Assembly: GCA_021234155.1 (NCBI GenBank)
Contig: JAJEKV010000004.1
Coordinates: forward strand, 8,374,109-8,438,108
Origin: Isoetes taiwanensis
Taxonomy: Eukaryota > Streptophyta > Lycopodiopsida > Isoetales > Isoetaceae
DNA length: 64,000 nucleotides
Direction: 5' to 3'
How positions within the stretch are numbered: position 1 is the stretch's first letter; each line of letters opens with the position of its first letter. Below are positions 46,861-56,919 of the stretch, in pieces. The position numbers and the translations under genes were made by a program. Below the pieces are notes generated by a model. It was given only the letters and a program-made list of their open reading frames with translations. It was not told the origin of the DNA and did no database searches.

Positions 46861-47347
46861 GGAAACACCATACAAATCATACACCGACGGAAAGCTCGTT
46901 TGATAAGCTTTCCAACGAGCCCAAGAACACCTGAATCTGACACCGGAATCCCGAGTTATGAGCAAAAGAGCAGGGCTGAAACCCTAAGCGCCAGCATGAG
47001 CGCCTGAGCAAGAAGCAGTTACTAATATGGGTATCAATGAAGAGACGCCTAACATGATGGATTGCGGAGTACTTGATAGTTGATAACATACGAAACAATT
47101 TATGAAGAATCGAAATAGAGGAACAAGAGACTGGGGTGGGTGTGTGCAAAAGATGTTAAGAATTATGAATTGTTTTGCATGTGAATTTTGTTTAGGGTAT
47201 GAAGGAAGAATTCAATACTTTAAAGTGAAGAAGGTTGCTAAGAATTTAACAGCATGGAATACATGGAAGTTGCAAGCCAAGTAAAGCTGTTTAAAAATAT
47301 GAAGGGATGTCTTTTATTGTTGTATAGTTATGGATCATGTTTTGAGC
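46861..47347. other. Intronic spacer
   Basis: Nothing recognised. Confidence 0.4.
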
Positions 47348-47959
47348 CTAGATCCTGTCGAAGGCAATGATTTGGAGTCCGTGGTTGAGCTCAAATGTGC
47401 ATTTACTCCAGCTCTTCAGTATGCTTTGGCGGAATGACCGAGGATCTGCTTTCATTGTAGCTAATGCGCCTCCTAATGGGTAATCGAGGAATTTATCAAG
47501 CAATGCTCCTACCATTGTGACATGTAGCGTGTTGGATCCAGTGTCGATGTCGCTGAACATTGTTAACTCTTCTGTCATGTCGTCGTTCTTGCACGTGTCG
47601 CAGAGACTGTCCGGCACTACCTTGTTGCAAGCATTGCACGTCTTGACAACCTTGTTTTCGCCAGTTATATTCAATCTTAATGTGCCTGAGATCTGTACAT
47701 GCAAGGATGTTTGATTAGTGGAGAGCTGTATGAAAGAAGGTAAAAAGCGAAGACAATTTTGGCTTAGTTTTAGTAGTAGAAGATATACATTGGTATTTTG
47801 TAGAACATGTGCTGCGAAGACTTCATTTGTGAGTGTTGCTACTACGTCATCGTCTGGGAACCATAATTCATCTGGAAACCAACTTGACACTGGGTCCTTG
47901 ACAATCTTGAATGCCATTGTAGCTTCTGTAGATGTTAAGGTAGTCTGGCCATGAAACGT
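47348..47959 (-). CDS. RPA/OB-fold-like zinc-ribbon protein, 3' part (hypothetical)
   Basis: A minus frame runs from about 47959 to 47348 without a stop. It most likely contains a 96-nt GT-AG intron (47788-47693) that happens to be frame-preserving; an acceptor-like AG precedes 47959, so the 5' end is probably an earlier exon. The spliced product reads FHGQTTLTSTEATMAFKIVK then ISGTLRLNITGENKVVKTCN, ACNKVVPDSLCDTC and SDIDTGSNTLHVTMVGALLD. A CxxC...CxxC zinc ribbon inside beta-strand-rich sequence is the layout of RPA70 DNA-binding domain C and of RPA-like proteins carried by some plant transposons. Exact family unknown. There is no lesion in the visible part. Confidence 0.45.
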   Translation of the reverse strand, partial: TFHGQTTLTSTEATMAFKIVKDPVSSWFPDELWFPDDDVVATLTNEVFAAHVLQNTNVYLLLLKLSQNCLRFLPSFIQLSTNQTSLHVQISGTLRLNITGENKVVKTCNACNKVVPDSLCDTCKNDDMTEELTMFSDIDTGSNTLHVTMVGALLDKFLDYPLGGALATMKADPRSFRQSILKSWSKCTFELNHGLQIIAFDRI

Positions 47960-48109
47960 CTAAACCACTATAGATTCTTGCATTAAGCACTAGCAATCCT
48001 ACAACGATTAAATCCTTGCTAGCAAAATCAACTTAAGCCACATGTATACGTAATGCATAGCTCATAACTTCTACCATGTGGAATTGAACTTGTTTTTTTG
48101 GGTTTAGTC

Positions 48110-48660
48110 TCTTCAGGCTTCGGTTGCATTCCCATCAATCTCGCAAGGAATGTGCTCCACCACAATTATAGCACTCTGTCTTTGGATTTAAATTCTCTCT
48201 TTGTTGTATAGGTTCAAAATTTCCTTCTCATCTTTTCTCTTAATCATTTCACTTTTTTTTTCAATTCCATTAAGATACTTCATTAGATTTCACTTTAGGT
48301 GACTTTTTGTCTGGCGTTCCAATTTTTTTAACTATATCATCTCATCCTCCCAGGTTTTTTCGTTCTTGACCTTTTAACTTAGTAAATGTCTCATCTTCAC
48401 ACCCACTTATATATTTCCTAAACAATTCACTCTTATCCACGTTCTTTACTGGCGACTCTGCGAGATGGCTTTGGTAGCCATCGTGGCAATGTCATTTAGA
48501 GTTGGATATTGCATTTCAAATGCTTCTTGAAATTCCTTTCAAGTTCCAATTTTGGTACACACTCCCTTCTATCTTGCCACCATGCTTGAGACTCGTCTTT
48601 GAGATAGCTATCCATTATTGCTTATTCCACATTAGCAACAATTACATGTTCCAGGAATTT
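48110..48660 (-). pseudogene. Ty3/gypsy gag remnant with CCHC zinc knuckle
   Basis: The minus strand from about 48618 reads MDSYLKDESQAWWQDR, a retrotransposon gag block, then degrades. At about 48178-48137 CYNCGGAHSLRD precedes a shifted Cys, matching the CWNCGGPHxxRDC knuckle of plant Ty3 gag proteins. Many stops lie between them. No protease, RT or LTR is recognisable. Confidence 0.5.
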
Positions 48661-49303
48661 CTCTCCATTGACTCAAAACATCATATTTTAGTTGCTTTGC
48701 TTTGTTTTCTTCGCTCCAATCATTTAGATAATGTTAACGGTGGACTAATCAATGAATGGCATGTCAGCTTTCTCCAACCATTTAAACAATGTTTCTATGT
48801 TCTGGTGGAGGAGGAGGTCCAATATGTAAAGGTGGACTAATTAGTAGAAGAAAACCATAAACACTATAAATGATTGCTAAATGTTCCAAGAAATGTTTTG
48901 ATGCTAGAGGACAGAGATACAACCATCCACGTTGTTATGTCCGGTGATCGTTATGGCTTGCGCTTCAATTCTGGCTTTCAGCATTCTGTTTCCAAATTGA
49001 AGTGGATTTTCATAGGAAACACATGTATGCACCATTCTCTGTCCATTCCACTCCCGTCCATGCTGTCCATGCTGATGGCACGTTCAGAGGCATGGTGTGC
49101 CACTAACATGGTTGGCTCCTTGCTCAAATGTCCCGATCGGTATGGGTAAGGACACGCCAAAAGGACTTATAGGAGTAGATCATATCCATGGGAGAAGCGG
49201 CTATACATTAGAATTATAGGTGTAATAAAATCTGGTATTCTATGTTGAAGCTGCATGGGCTTCGAAGCAATGGATTGGAGAAGACCTTGAAATTGCTTGT
49301 GAA
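48661..49303. other. Intronic spacer
   Basis: Nothing recognised. Confidence 0.35.
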
Positions 49304-49470
49304 AGCAAATGAATTTACATCATGCTTCACCAAACATGTAATTTTTCCTGGCTTCCTATGTAGCAAATGAATTTACATCATGCTTCACCAAAAATGTATT
49401 TTTTCCTGGCTTCCTGATGTAGCCTCCTACTTTATATCCTAATGTAGCCTCCTACTTTATGTTATGCTTT
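49304..49470. repeat. Two adjacent small tandem duplications
   Basis: A 57-bp unit starting AGCAAATGAATTTACATC occurs twice. It is followed by a 25-bp unit, ATGTAGCCTCCTACTTTAT, occurring twice. Confidence 0.8.
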
Positions 49471-50032
49471 CCTGTAGATGTTTTGTTTTAGATGAATGCT
49501 GGTGGAGACATACATAAAGGCTGTTGTAGGATGGACCGACGAGTAGATATAGTTCTCTTGGGCCTGATGTAGCCCAGGTTCAAATCCTAAGGGGTATATG
49601 ACAATTGCATATTGTCTCATATTTTTATACATTAACTATTTTCGTTTTAGATTTTACATCATGTGAAAGTGGACCATTGATCCAGGAATATCCTGGATGT
49701 CATGGTATAGCCTGATAATTTTGAATGTTTATAATCTTGAAGTAACGATAAATTTTTCCGTGCAAAATGAATATGGAGTTTAAAGTAGTAAATGAAAGTG
49801 GCAATATACGCATCAAAGTAATCTCTTCATTTTCATTCTAAGAATACCTTGAAACGATCACCATTACTATCTACAATATCCAATAGCTGTTGTCCACTTT
49901 CCAATTTCCCATTCAAATTTATCACGAAGTTCTCCTTTGCATTTCATAAGTCCAATCCGCAGACACTCTCTCGTGTCATTTAAAATGCAAATGCTCGTCA
50001 ATCATAAGATGACAACAAGGGTATCTATTTCC
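49471..50032. other. Intronic spacer
   Basis: Nothing recognised beyond a tRNA B-box-like GGTTCAAATCC near 49569. Confidence 0.35.
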
Positions 50033-50629
50033 TTAGAAACTGATGTTAACATTACCAGTCACTATGTTTGACAAACCATCCAGAAAACCAGCCTGCAGAT
50101 AAAAGTATCCGTTAGACAGAACACAATAGGTGAAATTCCCAAGTCTTAACATCTTTATAGAAGCACACTTACTGGGATCCTGAAATCAAGGTTGACTTTG
50201 CCATTATTTGCTCGGACCACTACCCTCAAAAAACGTGACCATAGTCCTGGGAGAGACCTCTGATTGTCTTCTTCAGTCATACAATTTCCGTTTCTGATTG
50301 TTTATGTTCATCAATTTCGAGTATGCTTAACGGAGTGTTGCATGGTGTGGACTGTTCCGCACTTGAGAAGGATACCATTGACTTTTCTGTAGAAGTAGAA
50401 AATGTTATTCAAAGGATGGAAAATGCAAATGATTACTAGCAGCTTTTTCGACAACAAAGGTTGTTCAACCTTTACTGATACCTGCAGATGATATAGGATC
50501 CACATATGAAACATAGTGCTTTGCATCTTCGTAGTACTGATTAAACCCCACTATTTCTTTGATCTCCATAAAAGATGGCATCATGCTTGGCCGTGGGAGC
50601 CGCCCACCCTTAAGAGCATCTAAGGCATC
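50033..50629 (-). CDS. Unidentified plant gene, last three exons
   Basis: Three minus-strand exons have GT-AG borders and matching phases: 50629-50482 (DALDALKGGRLPRPSMMPSF, MEIKEIVGFNQYYEDAKHYV, SYVDPISSAG), 50270-50173 (DNQRSLPGLWSRFLRVVV, NNGKVNLDFRIP) and 50092-50033 (AGFLDGLSNIVTGNVNISF, then TAA). The phases 1|2 and 0|0 fit exactly, which is unlikely by chance. It is about 102 residues of a C-terminus. I do not recognise the family. No lesion is visible. Earlier exons would lie above 50.64 kb; I did not find them. Confidence 0.55.
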
Positions 50630-51760
50630 CTGCAGATAGCTATGAGAGTGACTGCATCCTTCTATGGTAGCAAATTGTGACCATTCAATCCATTATGCTT
50701 TTGATAAACTACTCTTGTTGGTGTAGACATCCAAACTCTCTGAATTCAGTTAAAGTTTATTTTCATGATGCTGCATTTAGTTGCTATTGCAACATGACGC
50801 TACTATTATCATCGAATCCAAGGTGTATAAACCAAGAGACCATTCAGCAGACTCACATGGCATGTTCTTCTTCTTCACATGAATGCGTACTCCAAACAAA
50901 AAGAGAACTTGCGATGAGTGTAAAAAAAGCGCCCTACGGAAATGGAGCAAGCTTAGGTTAGGGGCAGTTATCACATAAAGGAAAGAATCTAAAATTAAGT
51001 ACATGACAAATGCTAATAGAACTGACAGAACGTGGTATTTCCACAAAGACTGTGATCTGGATCAACGAGAATAAAGAACTGATTCATAATAATCATTTTA
51101 CAAGCTATTCCTCGAGTGAAAGTCGCCTCCAATTCAAAAAGGCCATGCTGTCGAATTAATGTAGAAGCAAACGTTTATATGGCCTACTGTTGACTATGAG
51201 AACCACTAATTTCCACTGATAATAATATCCATCTGACGTTCCTTACATGACAATACCATTGTCAGGTGCAGCTAAGTAGTTTAGGGTGACGATGGGTGAT
51301 TCAGCAGATACACGTGGTCTTTTTGTTTGCAAACGTAGGACTATGTTTTTGCAAAAGTTTAAGGAGGTCCATCTTCCTATCTTCCTGCCTTGAAAATCTT
51401 ATCTAGTTCTGACAATTTTCCATATTGGATAATCTTAAAAATATTGCAAGACCTAGCCGGAAAGAAATGCAAGCTCATTAGATTTTACAAAACGTGTGCC
51501 ATACATTCTATGCACGTGGAATTGGAACGTAAGACCGACAAACCTTTGTGACATCAAGGATTTTCAGGGTCCTCTAAGCTGAAGGTGGAATGTATGATTC
51601 GGATGGGCAATGCCACAGAAACATCATGGCAGATCAACAATTTGATAAAAACTCACGTCTTCAAAATTAGTGACCTTAACTATTATATTTTTGTCTGAAA
51701 CTTGAGATATAGCATAGGGAGTGCAAAATATTCAAAAACCTTGTTAGAGGTTTTGTTTGC
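50630..51760. other. Intronic spacer
   Basis: Nothing recognised. Confidence 0.35.
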
Positions 51761-51985
51761 ATGTACTGTAAACCCCATCCAAGGAAAGGGCATAATAAAA
51801 TTACCTTGAGTCCAGCAGGTAAATCCTGTAATCCTACGCTTTACAAGCACCTGGTTCATTCTTTAAGTTATCTCACCATTACTAGACCTGACATAGCATT
51901 TTCAGTTCGACAGATTAGTAGGTCCATGCAGCATCCTAAGCAAAGTCATTGGTGTAGACCAAACAGGATATCTAAAAGGTGAAGG
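51761..51985 (+). pseudogene. Ty1/copia RT-RNase H junction fragment
   Basis: The plus frame reads NPTLYKHLVHSLSYLTITRP then DIAFSVRQISRSMQHPKQSH W, the LYRxLVGSLxYLxxTRPDIxxAV block between RT and RNase H of Copia polyproteins. There is nothing else of the element on either side. Confidence 0.75.
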
Positions 51986-52206
51986 TTTGACAACAAATCC
52001 AGTAGTCAAATTTGTATAGCGGCAGTCATCTGGCTGGAAGTGATCTAAAACAGAACTCCAACACCAGATATCTGACTCATTTAAGAATGTTGTACATACT
52101 TGCAAAACGTTCCTACCACTTATCTTCAGTAGACTTTTAATGTGATGACACTGAACTAAACCATGTCAAATTTAAGATATACACTTCGTTTTTGTAAGCA
52201 ACGTAC
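51986..52206. other. Spacer after the AUG6 exons
   Basis: The 3' remainder of AUG6 (its last 40 percent or so) was not found here. Confidence 0.35.
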
Positions 52207-53469
52207 CAGGCCTTGGGATTGCTTATGGATCCGTTGCAAGGCATGTGTCCATCTTCGTAGAACCTCAGCAACATCTAACTGCGTTGATCCTTTAGTTGAT
52301 CGATCATCTCCACAACTACCAGAATCTTCATTCCATAAGCTCAGGCCTCTCCTTCAGATATACTTGCTGGACGCCATCATCATCAGTTCTCTGTCTACTT
52401 GTATCCTCAGACAATGATGAGGAAAGCCCCCCAGTTGTAGTAGTAGAACTTCGATCAATGGCAGCACGCAATGCAACTACATCAATACGATACCTACAAT
52501 GCCAATTGTAATTGTTAACTCTCCTGCATCGAGTCATGTATGCCTGAATATTTAGATTTTTTTTACGGTGCTCCCGATGTGCAATCGGATCTTCTATCGA
52601 CCCAGATGCAAGCTTTTCGTGCCGAGCTGATAAACCAACAAGTGAGGTTCCAAGAAATAAATAATTCAAAAAAAAACTAGTAGACTTTTGAGTTTTGGGA
52701 ATCTAACAGACCTGAATGGTTCAAAAGTGACTCCCAAAGCTGAGATGCCCTTGCAACCGTAATAGTCTTATGGTCCGCATGCTCAATAACGACCTTTTAA
52801 ATTCTCGTGATCTCTTGTATCTTCTCAAGCTCCTGATGGAGATATGCCTGCCAAAAAACAATAACCAAAGCTTAATGAAACCTAGAAAAGGCAGAGAAAT
52901 CAAGACACCTCTTCAAGACATAATGCTCGAAACTCGTGATCATGTCATGCAAGACCCGAACCATAATGCTTGTCTTCGTGATCGCAGCCCGAGCCCCATC
53001 TAAGAATCGCCGGTGTTCAAGAGCTATTCGAGCCTTCAATAACAATTGGATAACATAAACAACCTATATTGTAAAAACTTAAATATGTGAGTAATGTCCA
53101 GTTTGCAAACCTTAGTCACAGAGAGAAGTGCAGCTGCATGCGAATTTTGTGTAGCAACTTCAGTAAGTGAAACCGGTAAGGGATTAGATGCAATATCGGA
53201 AGGGAAATTCCTTCGGTGTACTTCCCGCAATGCATGGGCAGATAGCTGCCATAATAACTCCACAAATCTGCAATTTGAACTCATATGAACAATTTCCAAT
53301 AGAGGAACAAAAACTTGACAATATGATAAACTAATCAGAACATTAGGCACCTTCCACACTGCAAGGAATAAAGTGTAAGCACTAGATAAGCTTCTCTACA
53401 TTTTTGTCGTATGCTGGAAAACAGATTTTGCGTGAGCTTGCATGAAAATACTATATTGAAAGATAACAT

Positions 53470-53668
53470 AGTTGATAGTAGTAGAACTTCGATCAATGGC
53501 AGCACGCAATGCAACTCCATCAATACGATACCTACAATGCCAATTGTAATTGTTAACTCTCCTGCATCGAGTCATGTATGCCTGAATATTTAGATTTTTT
53601 ACCTGTGCTCCCAATGTGCAATCAGATCTTCTATCAGCCCAGATGCAAGCTTTTCGTGCCGACAATCA
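53470..53668 (-). repeat. Duplicated AUG6 exon pair
   Basis: It repeats 52437-52628 at an offset of about 1.04 kb. This copy keeps an intact donor (CACAG|GTAAAA) and the correct phase into YRIDGVALRAA, where the main copy has lost a base. It is placed upstream of the earlier exon, out of gene order. Confidence 0.8.
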
Positions 53669-54084
53669 TTAGATTTCTGGAATGTGTATGTTTCATGAAT
53701 CTATATAAATACAAAAGTGTAAAGCTGGAATATATAGTTCTCTCGCTAATTCAAACTTCAGCAACATTTATACTATCCATTGCCCTGTTCTTTTCCTAAT
53801 CTGGTTGTTTAGTAGATTTTAACTGTATGTACAGCCTTTGAGCTTCAGTTATAACTTCATGCTTGTCCAGCTCTAACTAATAAGTTCGAATAATAGACTG
53901 ATAAAAGTAAGGGGATATAACCATCATTCATTTATTTTGGGATTATGTCTATTCCAAAATTGCGCCACTTTGTTGTCAATTTCTATGGATTCGATGCTTT
54001 TTGAATTTTTTTTTTAACTTAGTATTTTACGTTATACATTGCATATTATACTTAATTTATAATATGTCAGTAAAAATTTGAACA

Positions 54085-54275
54085 AATATTATAACATTAA
54101 CCATAAGACATTATAATGAAAAACATAAAAATATACCTCTATTTACACTTTTCTAGAGTTCAAAGTAGTGACATCTTGGGCAAATATCACAATATAAACC
54201 ATAATACAATGTAATATATAACATAAAAATATACATTGATTTACACTTTTCTAGAGTATTGTAAGTTCAAAGCCC
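54085..54275. repeat. Tandem duplication of about 95-110 bp
   Basis: Two diverged copies share ACATAAAAATATAC and GATTTACACTTTTCTAGAGT-like blocks. The region is very AT-rich. Confidence 0.6.
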
Positions 54276-54426
54276 CAACACCATGGGCAAATAAAGCTCG
54301 AATACAGGTTATACAAAACAATCAAAGTAATCTATAACATGCTTAAAGAGAGAAATATTTTAAAAATCATTTTACAAGTCTAATCCAAATCATGCTTGTA
54401 AAGGTGGTTGTACTTAATTTATTGAA

Positions 54427-54528
54427 CTCCAAAATGGGTTTAAGAGTTGTAATGTGACGTAAAAGTCATAGAACTCAAATGGGTTTAAGAGTTGTAATGT
54501 GACGTAAAAGTCATAGAACTCAAAATTT
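54427..54528. repeat. Two tandem copies of a 50-bp unit
   Basis: The unit containing ATGGGTTTAAGAGTTGTAAT and GACGTAAAAGTCATAGAACT occurs twice back to back. Confidence 0.85.
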
Positions 54529-55145
54529 GTTGAACTGCAAATCGCGCTTGGCGCAGTTTAAAACTTACACAAACTTCAAAAAACTAAAAGTTGTCCCAAT
54601 CCTTGTAACAAAATCGAAATAAACTTATTCTTATTATCCATGACTTTAACCATTTCCAACAAAATCTGATTGCACTTTCAAGCCCGCGTTCTCCTTCTGT
54701 GCGAAAAAGGGAATCCCTTTTCTAAATCTGATCCACTTTTTTTATTTACTGACAAAGCTTGTATCCATTTCTTGTCCAGTCTAGTTGGATTAGAGCTTCT
54801 TTGCTGCAACCAGTGCGCCAAATGCTTCAACTTGAGTGTGATTCACCAATGGATTCCACAAAGGCCTATTACAATGATATATCATGCTCTGGATTTCCAA
54901 ACATATGCCTCCATTCTTGCAAATAAAAGACAAGATGCGATGGACTCTGTAATTTATCAAATCAAGTGTTCTGAAACATGTGTTATCCAGCTTTGTGATT
55001 GGGGATGAGCATCAATATCTTGGCTCTTTTTCTCCTTTCCTATTGAGGAGTGATAAGAGAACCCAGGCAATAAGCAAATTGGACGTAATAAGCAAATTGG
55101 ACGAACATAAAAAATGCTAAAATGTAAATCTTTTTATCTGCTTAC
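54529..55145. other. AUG6-internal spacer
   Basis: Nothing recognised. The missing second AUG6 exon should lie between 56.4 and 53.3 kb but was not found. Confidence 0.35.
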
Positions 55146-55497
55146 TTTGCTTGTTGAAGCTAAAATGCCATTTTATAACTGCTTCACTGGCATGCTCTTT
55201 AACAGATTCAAGCTCCAGCTCCATTTCATAATGCAACCTACAATATTAACATTTTAGAAACAAGCATGCTTTTCTTCCATCCAAAAAGTTTTGCCACATT
55301 GTAAAGCAAACTCACCATGTGGCTCGATGAAACACATAAAGGAAAACTGTTTCAGCCATGTTTTTAGTTGCATCGGATCTGCCTTTTGTGGTTGCCAAAA
55401 GGATCTGATCTCCAAGCAGTAGAAAAGCCCTATTTCCATACCTGATAGCATCAACCCCAGTTTCGTTTTCCTGCTTGCAAAACATCTCTTCTAGGTT
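55146..55497 (-). CDS. Unidentified gene, two phased exons inside AUG6
   Basis: Exon 55497-55316 reads NLEEMFCKQENETGVDAIRY then GNRAFLLLGDQILLATTKGR and SDATKNMAETVFLYVFHRAT, ending ATG|GTGAGT in phase 2. Exon 55237-55146, after TTGTAG, completes TGG and reads LHYEMELELESVKEHASEAV then IKWHFSFNKQ, with donor GTAAGC. The phases fit and there is no stop. I do not recognise the family. It is not part of AUG6 as I know that protein. It may be a fragment of another gene inserted in the intron. Confidence 0.45.
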
Positions 55498-55907
55498 CTG
55501 CCTTCACAATTTCTAGAACTGGCATGCCATCATTCCCGCAGTTATATGACTAGTGCAGAGGTACCGACTCCAAAACCTGCACAGATCAAACGATTGAGGA
55601 AAAAAAGTAAATAAGAAAACTGGCCATATTCTACATTTGCAAGCAACAACTGAAGAATAGGGGGAACCTATTGAAATAATCCCCATACCAAACAGCATTT
55701 ATAGTCTACAGTACAAAAATCAAAGGTGGAGGGCAAACCGCAGAGAATTTTTCTTGGAAAAGGGCGTATATTTGGGAGTAAGAATGCATCTGAGCGATTA
55801 TGTGAAATAGAAACCACGAATTGAAACCATCTGAGCAGATTCCCATTTTGCATGTGGAATAGAAACCAAGAAGTCGCCAGGACGCCGGAGGGAAGGAGAA
55901 TCCGTCT

Positions 55908-55990
55908 GCCTTCTTCTCTGTCGAGTTGCTGGAGGAAGAGCTTTTCATCCACGCCTTCTTCTCCGTCGAGTTGCTGGAGGAAGAGCTTTT
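55908..55990. repeat. Two tandem copies of a 44-45-bp unit
   Basis: The unit containing GTCGAGTTGCTGGAGGAAGA occurs twice. On the minus strand it encodes a Ser-rich stretch. Confidence 0.85.
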
Positions 55991-56393
55991 ATCTGCCGAA
56001 TGCCGAAATGTATAGCCTATAGAAGCAAAAAAAATTTAATCCATAGGGGTCGGCTATTTGCGGCATGCATCCAGACGAAAAGAAAGCCCGACCTGCAAGA
56101 AAAATATTTCTAAAAGTAGCGAAGAAAGCAAAAAAGTGGGAAAAAGAAGAGGGAAAGAAAAACAGACGGGATATTTTAAATTGCGTGGGAAGGAAAAAAC
56201 GCGTAAAAAGCGACGGAGAGGGAAAAAGTTGCGTTGAAAAAAACTCCCAAAATTACGACATATTCTTAAAATAAATGAATGTTGGTTATATAGCGACAAA
56301 TATATTTCTTCAACATAAAATGCGACAATCCTGAACTCACAACCAATAGCTCGCAAAACAATTGACCCGCACTAAATGTAAAAACAAACTAAC
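55991..56393. other. Spacer in the first AUG6 intron
   Basis: A-rich; nothing recognised. Confidence 0.35.
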
Positions 56394-56919
56394 CTTCGCT
56401 GCTTGTGATGGACCACGCAGAGCTGAAAGCAGAAAATGCAAAAGTGCCTCGCCAACTCTAGGATTAGAATGGCGAAACAATCCAGCCTTTCCTGCGCCAA
56501 CACCCTGACCTAAGATCGAAGGATCCAAACCCAAAAGAAGGCAATTGCCAATAAGAGCTGCTTCCATATCGCTTTCTCGATCTCTGATGGCCGATCCCTG
56601 CCTTGCCAGTTACCCGGTTGCAATGAGTCGTAGAGTTCTTTACATCTGACCGAGAGTTTACAGGAAATAGGAGGTTTGGAGCAGTCATCAGCATATACCT
56701 AGGATATTCTAGCATATACCTAGGATATGTCAAAAACCCACATAAACAAGGGTTTGCCCCCCTAGGGGCAACCCAAAAATTACATCTTATATTATAAAGT
56801 TTTCGCGTATGTCATGAAGAAAACCCTAATTTGGATGGTTGAGATCATCTAATTGCATCCGAAGACCGAGATTTATCACACGACTTCCCACCACCATGAT
56901 TGGCCATGCTCTAATGTCT

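Larger units (their letters stand above)
52207..56567 (-). pseudogene. AUG6: Augmin subunit 6 (HAUS6-like), 5' two-thirds, with lesions
   Basis: AUG6 is part of the plant augmin complex that recruits gamma-tubulin for microtubule branching in spindles and phragmoplasts. Exons on the minus strand are: 56567-56394 (NCLLLGLDPSILGQGVG, LFRHSNPRVGEALLHFLLS, phase 0 end); 53267-53111 ([20 protein letters not shown]); 53033-52909 (ARIALEHRRFLDGARAA, then EFRALCLEE in a shifted frame, so a 1-nt loss near 52930); 52847-52712 (AYLHQELEKIQEITRI, TAA, KVVIEH); 52626-52567 (HEKLASGSIEDPIAHREH, one base short at the donor); and 52493-52207 (YRIDVVALRAAIDRSS, then a frameshift, then [19 protein letters not shown]). 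The exon between the first and second (about 50 residues) and the C-terminal part were not found. Several frame lesions make this a decayed copy. It is nested in the GPAT9 intron on the same strand. Confidence 0.85.

Noticed and set aside
49540-49600. Possible tRNA or SINE with B box GGTTCAAATCC
   Set aside because: No matching A box or cloverleaf at the proper distance; a B-box match alone is weak.
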